From: Planctomycetota bacterium
GTDB taxonomy: Bacteria; Planctomycetota; UBA1135; GCA-002748355
NCBI GenBank assembly: GCA_027021385.1
Contig: JALUUL010000028.1
Coordinates: 1-49,591, forward strand
Reading direction: 5' to 3'
Length of the DNA stretch: 49,591 nucleotides
Below the pieces are notes generated by a model that saw only the letters and a program-made list of their open reading frames with translations, was not told where the DNA came from and ran no database searches. The translations under genes and the position numbers were made by a program. Below are positions 1-8,048 of the stretch, piece after piece (within the stretch, counting starts at the first letter, position 1; each line of letters begins with the position of its first letter).

Positions 1-130
1 CCTTGACGTAGACCGGCAGCTCGCTCGTGCGTTTCCGGAGAAAGGGGACGAGGCCCCCGAGTACGGCCAGAACGAGACCCGCGAGAAGAAGGGTCCGGAC
101 TCTCGAGGATCCCGTCCCGGGGCCGGTCAT
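1..130 (-). CDS. N-terminus of a membrane protein, possibly GT87/DUF2029-like glycosyltransferase (truncated by window edge)
   Basis: Only about 43 residues are visible, starting at an ATG at 130 and running off the window. After a short polar N-terminus there is one hydrophobic segment (about residues 13-31), then a basic stretch and the residues SELPVYVK. That pattern resembles the first membrane helix and following loop of DUF2029/GT87 polyprenol-phosphate-sugar-dependent transferases, but too little is seen to be sure. It starts 11 bases after the stop of the GT2 glycosyltransferase gene, so the two are probably co-transcribed. That neighbour would fit a polyprenol-sugar pathway. Confidence 0.55.
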   Translation of the reverse strand, partial: MTGPGTGSSRVRTLLLAGLVLAVLGGLVPFLRKRTSELPVYVK

Positions 131-141
131 GGATCGAGGGG

Positions 142-1185
142 TCAGCCCTTGAAGCGGAGCCAGGGAACGAGGCGGACGGCTTCGAGCGCGATTCTTCGGT
201 CCATCTTGCTCCTTCCTGCGTGGCGGTCGACGAAGCGGATCGGGAGTTCGCGGATCCGGGCCCCCTCGCGGAGGGATCGCCATGTCATCTCGATCTGGAA
301 CGAATATCCGTTTGCCGCGATGCCGTCGAGATCCAGTTTCCGGAGCAGGGTGTCGTGGTAACAGCGGAAACCGGCGGTCCAGTCATGGACCCCGAATCCG
401 AGCCAGGAGCGGGTATAGAAGTTCGCGCCTCTCGAGAGCGCGAGCCTCGGAGCGGTCCATCCCTCGGTCGAACCTCCGCGGACGTATCGACTCCCGATGA
501 CGAGGTCGGCTTCCGCGGAGGCCGCGGCCAGCCGCGGAAGATCCCAAGGAGCGTGACTGAAGTCGCAATCCGTCTCGAAGATCCTCTCGTAACCCTCCTC
601 GAGAGCCTGCCGGAAACCCGCGAGGTAGGCCTTGCCGAGCCCCTCCTTCGCGGGGCGGTGCAGCACCTTGATCCTCCGGTTCTCCGCGGCGAGGGAGTCC
701 GCGAGGTCCCCCGTTCCGTCGGGCGATCCGTCGTCGACGACGAGGATGTCCGCGTCCAGGTAGCGAAGGATCGCCTTCGTCATCTGCCCGAGGTTGTCAC
801 GCTCGTTGTATGTAGGGAGGATGACGAGGATGCGCCAGGGGAACCGATAGGGTTCGGGGGGGATCAAGGGGTCGCCTGGGCGGCTCCGGGCGAGGGCCTG
901 GATCCACGCCTCGGCATTGCCCTCCTGTTCGACCGCGATGCGCGAACTGTCCGCGCCCCTCGCGACCAGGGCCTCGGCGAGGCGGAAGTCCGGCACGAGA
1001 AAGAGATGCTCCCCGGGCTCCACGCTCCTCGGGAGCTGGCTATCGTCGGAGACGGTCCGAAAGGCCGCGGGCGGGGCCTGCCAGCTCGACTTTCGGAACT
1101 CGGAATCCGGGCTCAGGAGTTCCCGGAGCCTGCTCCTTCGCCTTCTGGCGACCTGACGAGCCGAACTGCCCTCGTTGCGCGCCAT
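142..1185 (-). CDS. GT2 glycosyltransferase, polyprenol-phosphate mannose synthase-like, with unusual N-terminal extension
   Basis: The protein has 347 residues. From about residue 117 it is a GT-A family 2 enzyme: the LPTYNERDN nucleotide-sugar strand, VVDDGSPDGT, then the metal-binding region TDCDFSH and the acceptor region GSRYVRGG. These match dolichyl/polyprenyl-phosphate mannosyltransferases, which transfer a sugar from NDP-sugar to a lipid phosphate at the inner face of the membrane. There is no membrane segment, as in the short DPM1 type. The first 115 or so residues are extra; residues 60-95 (GEHLFLVPDF..LAEALVARGAD..RI) look like part of a GT4 domain. The ATG at 1185 follows GGAGAGG. 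It lies 12 bases after purF and 11 bases before the next membrane gene. Confidence 0.88.
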   Translation of the reverse strand: MARNEGSSARQVARRRRSRLRELLSPDSEFRKSSWQAPPAAFRTVSDDSQLPRSVEPGEHLFLVPDFRLAEALVARGADSSRIAVEQEGNAEAWIQALARSRPGDPLIPPEPYRFPWRILVILPTYNERDNLGQMTKAILRYLDADILVVDDGSPDGTGDLADSLAAENRRIKVLHRPAKEGLGKAYLAGFRQALEEGYERIFETDCDFSHAPWDLPRLAAASAEADLVIGSRYVRGGSTEGWTAPRLALSRGANFYTRSWLGFGVHDWTAGFRCYHDTLLRKLDLDGIAANGYSFQIEMTWRSLREGARIRELPIRFVDRHAGRSKMDRRIALEAVRLVPWLRFKG

Positions 1186-1197
1186 ACCTCTCCGTCC

Positions 1198-2658
1198 TCA
1201 GGCCTGGGCTTCGATCCGATCCTTCTGGATGCTTGCCAGGATTTCGGGGGAAATGTCTCCGGTCGGATAGTTCCCGTCGAAGCAGGCCGTGCAGAAGGCT
1301 TCGATGTCCGGGTTGCCCGCCCTCGCGGCCGCGACGAGATCTCCGAGTTCCTGATAGAGGAGCCCGTTGCATCCGAACTCCTTGCAGAGATCCTCCTCGG
1401 ACCGTCCGAGCGCGATGAACTCCCGTTTCGTACTCATGTCGATCCCGTAGAAGCAGGGATGGCGGAGGGGGGGGGAGCAGCTCGCGAGGTAGACCTTCTT
1501 CGCTCCGGACTCCCGCGCCATGCGCACGAGTTCTCGCGCCGTGTTTCCCCGGACGATCGAGTCGTCGAGAAGGAGCACCCGTTTGTTCTCGAACTCGAGG
1601 CGGATCGGGTTCAGCTTCTGCCGGATGCTCTTCTGGCGCATCCTGTCGTTCGGCATGATGAAGGTCCGGCCGATGTACCTGGATTTGACGAGACCCTCGC
1701 GGCAGGGGACTCCGAGTTCCTGGGCCATGGCCTGGGCGGCGGTTCTCGCGGATTCGGGCACGGGGATCACGACATCGATTTCGACGCCGGTCCTCTTCCA
1801 GGCCTTCGCGATCGCCTCCCCCATCCGCAGCCGCGTCTTGTAGACGGAGATGTCGTCGAGGAAGGAATCCGGCCTCGCGAAATAGACGTGCTCGAAGATG
1901 CAGGGCCGATGCGGTTGATCCGTGAGCTTCCGGCGGTGGAGGCTCCGGTTCTCGTCGACCCAGACCGCTTCGCCGGCCTGGAGGTCGCCGATGCGCTCAT
2001 AACCGGTCACGTCGAGCACGACGGATTCGCTCGCGCAGGCGTAGCAGGGCCCGTCGGGGGTTCGCTTGACGCCGAGGATGATCGGCTTGATGCCGTAGGG
2101 GTCCCGGAAGGCGAACATCCCCTTCCCGGCGATCGCCCCGACGACGGAATAGGCCCCCTTGACCTTCTCGAAGACCGTCCGAACGGCTTCGAAGATGTCC
2201 TCGGCCGAAAGAGACGTGGGCCCCGCCCTGTGGATCAGGGCCTCGGCCATGACGAGGAGGACAGCCTCGAGGTCGCAGTTCGAATTGACGAGGATCCCCT
2301 GACTCGGGAAATACCCCTCTCTCAGCTGGTGGAAGTTCGTGACGTTCCCGTTGTGGGCCATCGCGATGCCGATCGGGAAGTCCAGCCAGAAGGGCTGCAC
2401 GTCGTTGTCCTCGTTCTTGCCGACCGTGGGGTAGCGCACATGGGCCACTCCCAGATGCCCCTTCAGTCGATCGAGGTGCTTGGATTCGAAGACCTCCCGG
2501 ACGAGGCCGAGTCCCTTCTTCGCGTGGAAGGAATGGCCGTCGTAGGTCACGACCCCCGCCGCGTCCTGGCCGCGATGCTGGATCGCGATCAAACCGTCGA
2601 GGAGGGTCGTGAGGATGTCGTGCCCCTCGGGGGCGAAGATCGAGATGAAGCCGCACAT
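1198..2658 (-). CDS. purF: Amidophosphoribosyltransferase (glutamine PRPP amidotransferase)
   Basis: This 486-residue enzyme catalyses the first committed step of purine synthesis, converting PRPP and glutamine to 5-phosphoribosylamine. The start is fixed by MCGF: Cys2 becomes the N-terminal nucleophile of the class II glutaminase domain, so there is no propeptide. HRGQDAAG and the PRPP-binding loop VLLLDDSIVRGNT are present. Cysteines at RPCIFEHVYFARPDS, SPPLRHPCFYGID and the CTAC pair near the C-terminus correspond to the four ligands of the Bacillus-type 4Fe-4S cluster, so this is probably the oxygen-sensitive iron-sulfur form. It is divergent from the aminotransferase gene, with 210 bases between the starts. 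Confidence 0.97.
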   Translation of the reverse strand: MCGFISIFAPEGHDILTTLLDGLIAIQHRGQDAAGVVTYDGHSFHAKKGLGLVREVFESKHLDRLKGHLGVAHVRYPTVGKNEDNDVQPFWLDFPIGIAMAHNGNVTNFHQLREGYFPSQGILVNSNCDLEAVLLVMAEALIHRAGPTSLSAEDIFEAVRTVFEKVKGAYSVVGAIAGKGMFAFRDPYGIKPIILGVKRTPDGPCYACASESVVLDVTGYERIGDLQAGEAVWVDENRSLHRRKLTDQPHRPCIFEHVYFARPDSFLDDISVYKTRLRMGEAIAKAWKRTGVEIDVVIPVPESARTAAQAMAQELGVPCREGLVKSRYIGRTFIMPNDRMRQKSIRQKLNPIRLEFENKRVLLLDDSIVRGNTARELVRMARESGAKKVYLASCSPPLRHPCFYGIDMSTKREFIALGRSEEDLCKEFGCNGLLYQELGDLVAAARAGNPDIEAFCTACFDGNYPTGDISPEILASIQKDRIEAQA

Positions 2659-2868
2659 GGCGGGCCTGCCTCCAATGGGGGCGTGATCGGGGAACCTCTT
2701 CATCCCGTCCGGAGGGGCTCCGAGCGGGACGGGCGGAGAATCTATCAGGCCGGGGCGGTCCTGGATAGGATCCGTCCGTCTCCTCGAAAAGGGGCGGGGT
2801 GGGAGGAGCAGGGGGTTCGGCCCCGTGCGGTCTTTCCGGTGCGTTCCGGGGACGCGGAGGACTCGGAG

Positions 2869-3738
2869 ATGACGGTCATGTTCCACATCGACGGACGGAT
2901 CCTTCCGGAGGAGGAGGCGCGGGTCCCGGCCATGGACCGCGGATTCCTGTTCGGGGACGGGGTCTACGAGGTCCTCCGCACGCGGAAGGGCCGCCTCTTC
3001 CGGCCGGATCTCCACCTGGCCCGCCTTCGCAAGAGCGCCTCGAGGATCCGGATTCCGATGCCGTGGCCCGATGAGGAACTCCTCGCGCGCGTCCGGGAGA
3101 CGATCGAGGCCGCCGGGAACGAGGAGAGTTACGTCCGGGTCATCCTGACTCGAGGCACCGGCCGCCTTCCGAACATCGACCCCGTCCACGCCGCACCCGA
3201 TCCGAATCTCGTCATTCTCGTGCGGCCTCTCGAGCTTCCGACTCCCGAGGAATATGCCCGCGGAGCGAGCGCCTGGGTCGTCGAGACCCTCCGCAACGAC
3301 CGGCGCGCGATGGACCCCGCGATCAAGAGCGGCAACTACCTGAACAACATCCTGGGGTTGATGGAGGCGAGGGACCACGGCGCCGAGGTCGCCCTCTTTT
3401 TGAATGCCGAAGGTTGTCTGACCGAGGCGCCGACCTCGAACGTCTGGATCGTCCGCGGCGGCGAAATCCTGACTCCACCTCCGGAGGCCGGCATCCTCCT
3501 CGGGATCACGAGGGGGCTTCTTCTCGAGATGGGAAGGAAGCAGGGCCTTCCCGTCGCGGAGCGGAGGATCGACCGGACCCAGCTCTTCGGGGCGGACGAG
3601 ATCTTCCTGACCTCGACCCTCAAGGACATCCTCCCGGTGACGATCCTCAACGGCCGCCCGGTCGGCGAGGGATCCCCCGGCCCCCTCACCCGCGACCTCG
3701 CCTCCCGCTTCGCCCTCTTCGCCGACTCCCTCCTCTGA
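2869..3738 (+). CDS. Class IV PLP-dependent aminotransferase (branched-chain / D-amino acid type)
   Basis: The protein has 289 residues, normal for the fold-type IV family (IlvE, D-amino acid aminotransferase, aminodeoxychorismate lyase). The N-terminal DRGFLFGDGVYEVLR block is diagnostic. Lys153 in IKSGNYLNN is the expected PLP Schiff-base lysine, and the phosphate-binding TEAPTSNVW follows. I cannot separate branched-chain from D-amino acid specificity by eye; the KSGNYLNN form is common in IlvE-like and Dat-like members alike. The ATG at 2869 has GGAGG eight bases upstream; the reading frame is open far upstream but that part lies across purF and is a shadow. A hairpin terminator follows at 3760-3780. 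Confidence 0.92.
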   Translation: MTVMFHIDGRILPEEEARVPAMDRGFLFGDGVYEVLRTRKGRLFRPDLHLARLRKSASRIRIPMPWPDEELLARVRETIEAAGNEESYVRVILTRGTGRLPNIDPVHAAPDPNLVILVRPLELPTPEEYARGASAWVVETLRNDRRAMDPAIKSGNYLNNILGLMEARDHGAEVALFLNAEGCLTEAPTSNVWIVRGGEILTPPPEAGILLGITRGLLLEMGRKQGLPVAERRIDRTQLFGADEIFLTSTLKDILPVTILNGRPVGEGSPGPLTRDLASRFALFADSLL

Positions 3739-3759
3739 CCTTCCGGGGAAGATCTCTCC

Positions 3760-3780
3760 GGAGTTCGAAAGCCGAACTCC
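3760..3780. terminator. Hairpin between convergent genes
   Basis: A perfect 8-bp inverted repeat GGAGTTCG / CGAACTCC encloses a 5-base loop (3768-3772). It lies 22 bases after the aminotransferase stop and 46 bases after the end of the convergent protease gene, so it could serve both. There is a short T-rich run on the plus side but no long U-tract. Confidence 0.6.
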
Positions 3781-3825
3781 TTCGATTCTCCATGCCCGGC
3801 GTCCTTGGAGGACCGCGCGATGCGG

Positions 3826-4971
3826 TCAACGGCCCGGGGAGACGGGAACCTCCGTCGGCCGGGAAGCGGGGATCAGATCGCCGTGGCCGGTTTCCCTGAG
3901 GAAGGAATAGACCTCGGGGAGGGGGACGGCGAGGCCCATGTGGGAAATGACGACAGGGCGCACCTTGCCGTGGGTGAAGATCTTCGAGAAGACGGCGATC
4001 AACTCGTGTGTCGTTCCATGGAAGATCCCACCCCCCGAATTCCCGAAATAGGTCGGGGCGTTGATCATCCAGTAACGCATGCCGTTGACGCGGGCGTTCT
4101 TGTTCGCGAGGAAACCTCCGGTGGGGATCGGATCGTTGCCGAGAGGACAGCCGACCGCGAACAGGGGATCCCAGACTTCGAGGTCGTCGATCCGGGACTC
4201 GGGCATCAGGCGGGCGACGGCCTCGATCCTCTCTCCTCCCCTGAGCAGGAGCAGAGCCAGGTCCTTCGAGGGGTTCTTCGCGATCAAGTCCCCGACGCGT
4301 TCCTTCTTGACGCCCCCGTGGTAGAGGGTGATGAAAAAGCCGGCGCGTTTCCTTTCGGGCTCGTCGGTCAGGATGTTCCGGATCACGTGCCAGGCGGTCA
4401 GGACCCAGGTTCGATACCCGGTTCCGTTCTTCCCGCGCTTGCTGGCGATGATCGTTCCCGATCCGACGGTCTCGTCTCCGCTGATCTGCACTGTCGGATC
4501 GAGCATGCGTCTCGTCATGTCGGCCCGGTCCCGGTGCAGTTCGCGGCGGAGATCGGCGATGACCGCTTCCTGGGCCTCGAGCTTCCTGCGGAGGTCGCCG
4601 GCCATCTTCGCGAGCCGGTTCTGCTTGGAGAACACGAGCTTCTGGGCGGATTCGATCGCGCGGGAAAGCTCCTTGCTCGTGCCCATGGCCTCGGAGACGC
4701 GGGACCAGGCGCCCTTCCTCGTCTCCTCGAGACGGTCCTCGACCTTACGGAGCTTTCCTCGGACCTCGGCGAGCCGGAGTTCGAACTCCTGGAGATCGCT
4801 GCGGGTCACGGGCGGGGTCTTTCGGGGCTTGGGGCTCGGGGCCGGAAGGGCCGCCTTCACCGGTGCCGCCGGGATTCCGTCTTCGCGGAGAGAGTCGAGT
4901 TCGCCGTAGAGGGAGGCCATCAGGAAGAGGAGCCCGCCCACGACGGCGATTTCGCACATGGTCCGCTTCAT
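3826..4971 (-). CDS. Membrane-anchored trypsin-like (S1C-type) serine protease with coiled coil
   Basis: The protein has 381 residues. Residues 6-26 form one hydrophobic signal-anchor, followed by a proline-rich linker (about 35-55) and a charged coiled coil (about 57-150). The rest is a DegP/HtrA-like protease domain with a complete triad: His195 in TAWH, Asp237 in KDLALL and Ser312 in GNSGGG. No PDZ domain follows, unlike DegP/DegS. I infer a periplasmic protease tethered to the inner membrane and oligomerised by the coiled coil. The ATG at 4971 has GGAGGGGGA just upstream. It is the next gene after the HEAT/cyclophilin gene on the same strand, but a strong hairpin separates the two. Confidence 0.9.
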   Translation of the reverse strand: MKRTMCEIAVVGGLLFLMASLYGELDSLREDGIPAAPVKAALPAPSPKPRKTPPVTRSDLQEFELRLAEVRGKLRKVEDRLEETRKGAWSRVSEAMGTSKELSRAIESAQKLVFSKQNRLAKMAGDLRRKLEAQEAVIADLRRELHRDRADMTRRMLDPTVQISGDETVGSGTIIASKRGKNGTGYRTWVLTAWHVIRNILTDEPERKRAGFFITLYHGGVKKERVGDLIAKNPSKDLALLLLRGGERIEAVARLMPESRIDDLEVWDPLFAVGCPLGNDPIPTGGFLANKNARVNGMRYWMINAPTYFGNSGGGIFHGTTHELIAVFSKIFTHGKVRPVVISHMGLAVPLPEVYSFLRETGHGDLIPASRPTEVPVSPGR

Positions 4972-5100
4972 TCCCCCTCCCCTTGAAGTCCGAATCCCCC
5001 GCGTCCGATGTTCGGGTATCGGACCGGGAGGGAAGGGGGTTGAGCCTGTGCCGAGTTCCCGATGGGAACGGGGGGGCGCGGCGCGGCCGGTGGATGTGCA

Positions 5101-5134
5101 AGCGGCCCGTTCCCGGGATCGGGAAGGGGCCGCT
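5101..5134 (-). terminator. Strong two-step hairpin after the HEAT/cyclophilin gene
   Basis: The arms AGCGGCCC and GGGCCGCT pair perfectly (8 bp), and inside them TTCCC pairs with GGGAA around a GGGATC loop. It begins 22 bases downstream of the stop codon on the minus strand. No U-tract follows, as is common in high-GC genomes. Confidence 0.6.
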
Positions 5135-5156
5135 CGAAGCCGGGGGCGCCCGGAAC

Positions 5157-7310
5157 TCAGGGGGAGACGATGCGCGCCTCGAGGATCCTGTCCCCGATCT
5201 CGATGCGGGTCAGGACCTCCTTGCCACCGACGACCCGGCCGAACGCCGTGTAACGGCCGTCGAGATGAGGGGTCGGAACGAGGGTCAGAAAGATCTGTTC
5301 CCCGCCGGAATCGGGCGCGGCGCTCTTCGGCATGCCGAGGACCCAGGAGGTGAACGGGAGGTTGTTGATCTCGTCCCGCAAGCGGCCCCCGAGGAATGCA
5401 GATGCCCCGTAGCCGTCGCCCCGCGAATCCCCGCCCTGAACGACGAATCCCGGCACGACCCGGTGGAAGATCCTTCCGTCGTACTGGCCGGCCCGGACGA
5501 AGGCGTAGAAGTTCCAGCAATGCGCGGGCGCCTCGGCGGGGTCGAGTTCGAGGAGGATCCTCCCCTTGTCCGTCCGGAGTTCGATCCGGGGTTTCCGGTC
5601 GAGGAATGAGGGTTCGTAGTTCCTGCCGGGAAGGGGATCGAGGCGGGGGCCTTCGACGATCTCGAGGGCCGGGAGGGCCTCGGCGTCGAGTCGCTCGGAG
5701 AGCAGCCGGTGGGCGCTCCGGCGTACGCCGGGATCGGGGTCCTTCAGGGCTTCCCGCAGGAAGGCCGTCACGGCCTCGTCCTTCGGGGCGATCTTCGCCA
5801 TGGCCTCGAGGGCCTCACGGCGGGCGTCGGCGAAATCCGGCCCGGGAGAAGTGGTGAAGGCCCGGCGCAGACCTGGGAGTGCCGCCTCGTCCCCGATCTT
5901 TGCGAGCACCGAGGCGGCCTTCTCGCGGAGTCCGAGGTCCCGGACCTCGAGGGCCTCGAGAGCGAGGTCCTGGGCTTCGCGGTCCGCCGGGAAACGGGGG
6001 AGGATCGCGAGGACCGCCAGCCGCACTCTTCTGTCCCCGTCGGCCATCAGCTCCGAGGCGAGCCTGAGGGCCGCTCGGGGACTCAGGAAGACGAGGGCGC
6101 CGGCGACCGAGGCGCGGACCGTCCAGTCCTTGGATCCGAGGTGTAGCCGGAGGATTCCGGTTACGACGTCGCCGAGGAGTCTGGCGTTGGCCTGGAGGGC
6201 GGCTCCCTTCAAGGTCGGGTCCTTCGAGGCCTCGATCGGCGCGAGGTAGCCGCGCGCTTCCCGGGCCATCGAGGAAAAATGGCCGATGCCGAGCGCCGCC
6301 GCGGCGGCGACATGGGGGTTGCGATGGTGCAGGAGCCCGGCGAGGGCCCGCAGTACTTCCCCGTCCCCGAAGGGCGGCGCCGCCGTGCGCGGCGCGCGGT
6401 TCCGGCCCTGGGGCGAGGGGTCGGAGAGCCCAAGGACGGCTTCCCGCACGAGAGTCGGGTCCGGATCGCCGAGGGTTTCGAGGAAGGCCTTCCTGATCCG
6501 GGCCTTCGCCTCCGCCTCGAGGCCCCGGCCCTTCGAGCGGACGAGTCCGGCCAGACCCCGGAGGGAGAAAAGACGCAGGGCTCGCCCATGCCTCGGGTGA
6601 GCTCCGGCGAGAAGGATCGGAAGGGTCTCCGGACGCCGCAGGGGGGCAAGGGCGTAGACCAGCCTCCAGGCCGCGGCTTCGGATCGCTCCCGCGTCCAGG
6701 CCTTCGAGAGGACCTTCGCGAGGTTCCCGTCGAAGTCCGCCGGGAGCGCGCCGCGGGCGAGCAGGCGGCTACGCAGCCGGTGGAGGGCCAGGGCCGCGGC
6801 TCCCCGAACCGTAGCCGCGGGGTCCTCGAGGCCGGCGGCGAGACTCGCGAACCCGGAAGCTTCCGCGAGTCGTCCCAGGGCCTCGAAGGCCCGGGCCCGG
6901 ACGAGGGCCTCTCCCTTCCCCGTCAGCGGGAGGAGGGCCCCCCGGGCCGCCGGGCGGTCCGCCTCCCCCTCCCGGAGCCCGAGCTGGAAGACCGCCTCGG
7001 CGACGACCCCGGGAGAGGGGTCGGCGAGGGCCTTCGCCAGGGTCTCGAGGCTCCCGGGGCCGCCGATTCTCCCGATGGCCCGGAGAATCCTTTTCCGGAG
7101 CCAGGGGTCCGCTCCCCTCAGGGCCCGGCGGAGATCGGGGAGGGAACGGGGATCCCTCCCGTATTCGGCCCGGAGGACGGCGGCGAGGACCTCCCTCTGC
7201 CTCTCCGCGGGTCCCGGGCTCCGGCATCCTGGAATCGAGGCGGCGAGGGGAAGCGCGAGAAGGGCGGGGAGCCAAGGGGATCCGCACTCGGGCAGGCGCA
7301 TGGCCTGCAT
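5157..7310 (-). CDS. Lipoprotein with HEAT repeats and C-terminal cyclophilin peptidyl-prolyl isomerase domain
   Basis: The protein has 717 residues from the ATG at 7310; an ATG at 7301 would trim three residues. A signal peptide ends in a lipobox-like ASIPGC (Cys29). Residues about 40-530 are tandem HEAT/PBS-type helical repeats, recognisable by recurring alanine-leucine-rich units with DP turns. The last 160 or so residues are a cyclophilin: FHRVVPGFVVQGGD carries the catalytic Arg and Gln, followed by GGEQIFLTL and LDGRYTAFGRV. The isomerase is therefore probably displayed on a long helical scaffold in the periplasm, where it would help fold exported proteins or act on a bound partner. Family roles are known separately; the combination is what is unusual. 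A hairpin lies just downstream. Confidence 0.9.
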   Translation of the reverse strand: MQAMRLPECGSPWLPALLALPLAASIPGCRSPGPAERQREVLAAVLRAEYGRDPRSLPDLRRALRGADPWLRKRILRAIGRIGGPGSLETLAKALADPSPGVVAEAVFQLGLREGEADRPAARGALLPLTGKGEALVRARAFEALGRLAEASGFASLAAGLEDPAATVRGAAALALHRLRSRLLARGALPADFDGNLAKVLSKAWTRERSEAAAWRLVYALAPLRRPETLPILLAGAHPRHGRALRLFSLRGLAGLVRSKGRGLEAEAKARIRKAFLETLGDPDPTLVREAVLGLSDPSPQGRNRAPRTAAPPFGDGEVLRALAGLLHHRNPHVAAAAALGIGHFSSMAREARGYLAPIEASKDPTLKGAALQANARLLGDVVTGILRLHLGSKDWTVRASVAGALVFLSPRAALRLASELMADGDRRVRLAVLAILPRFPADREAQDLALEALEVRDLGLREKAASVLAKIGDEAALPGLRRAFTTSPGPDFADARREALEAMAKIAPKDEAVTAFLREALKDPDPGVRRSAHRLLSERLDAEALPALEIVEGPRLDPLPGRNYEPSFLDRKPRIELRTDKGRILLELDPAEAPAHCWNFYAFVRAGQYDGRIFHRVVPGFVVQGGDSRGDGYGASAFLGGRLRDEINNLPFTSWVLGMPKSAAPDSGGEQIFLTLVPTPHLDGRYTAFGRVVGGKEVLTRIEIGDRILEARIVSP

Positions 7311-7446
7311 TCAAGCCCCCATGAGGTCGGGCTTCCAGAGAGCGCCCCCCTCGCGGGGGTAGGGAGTTCCGAAGCCCGCTCTTGAGATGTCTTCGCATCG
7401 GGCCTAGACCCGGGAACTGGCGGCCTGCCGTTTCGCCGGAAGAGAA

Positions 7447-7462
7447 CGGGGCGAAAGCCCCG
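7447..7462. other. GAAA-tetraloop hairpin in the region upstream of the glutaredoxin gene
   Basis: The 246-base gap between the divergent HEAT/cyclophilin and glutaredoxin genes (7311-7556) holds a perfect 6-bp stem, CGGGGC / GCCCCG, closed by a GAAA tetraloop 95 bases before the glutaredoxin start. A second small stem of Cs and Gs lies at 7346-7359. I see no known riboswitch consensus and no convincing promoter. Confidence 0.35.
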
Positions 7463-7556
7463 CCCCGGCGCATCCGCCCGCCCTTCTCCTCCCCCGAACC
7501 GGGGCCGCGCTCCTTCCCCATTGGGCGCGGAGGAATGAAAAGGAACATGAAGCACG

Positions 7557-7874
7557 ATGTGGACCCCTGAAGACATCCGGAAAACGATCGCCGCGCACAA
7601 GATCCTGGTTTTCGGCAAGGGAACGAAGGACCAGCCGATGTGCGGATTCACGATGCGTGCGATAGAGATCCTGAGGCACTGTGACGCCGATTTCGAAGTC
7701 GTCAACATCTTCGAGGACCCGGGCATCAAGGAAGCCCTCGTCCAGGTCTCCGGTTGGCCGACGACCCCCCAGATCTTCATCGGCGGGGAGTTCATCGGCG
7801 GCTCCGACATCGCTCTCGAGATGTACCAGAAGGGCGAACTGCAGGCCAAGATCCGCGAGCTCGACCCCGCCTGA
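7557..7874 (+). CDS. grxD: Monothiol glutaredoxin (Grx4/GrxD type, CGFT active site)
   Basis: The protein has 105 residues, the normal length of a single-domain bacterial monothiol glutaredoxin. These proteins bind a 2Fe-2S cluster with glutathione and hand it on for iron-sulfur assembly. Seen here are the KGTKDQPMCGFT active-site block and the GSH-binding WPTTPQ and GGSDI motifs. The active site reads CGFT rather than the usual CGFS. The ATG at 7557 is the only in-frame start before the active site; AAGGA lies about 12 bases upstream. A short out-of-frame ORF (7535-7570) overlaps the start. Its neighbours do not include iron-sulfur assembly genes. Confidence 0.94.
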   Translation: MWTPEDIRKTIAAHKILVFGKGTKDQPMCGFTMRAIEILRHCDADFEVVNIFEDPGIKEALVQVSGWPTTPQIFIGGEFIGGSDIALEMYQKGELQAKIRELDPA

Positions 7875-8048
7875 GGAAGAGGGGCGGAGCGAGGCCTGCT
7901 CGAGGAGGGACGCCCTCAGGTAGAAGGGCCGGAGAAAGGCGGCTCCTCCCCGAGGAAATGGGTTTCCCGAGGGGGTGCTGGCCAAAGCCGGGGATCCGGT
8001 CGAGAATCTCATCCCTTCGGGCCGGTTCCCTTCGATGGAGGCGACGAC

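Noticed and set aside
220..2868. A very long plus-strand open frame covering the GT2 and purF genes.
   Set aside because: It is the antisense of two well-identified genes; only its 3' part from 2869 (the aminotransferase) has family motifs and a binding site. Long open antisense frames are expected at this GC.
7875..8048. FMN riboswitch before ribBA.
   Set aside because: The leader lacks the conserved RFN core elements; only short GC-rich stems are visible.
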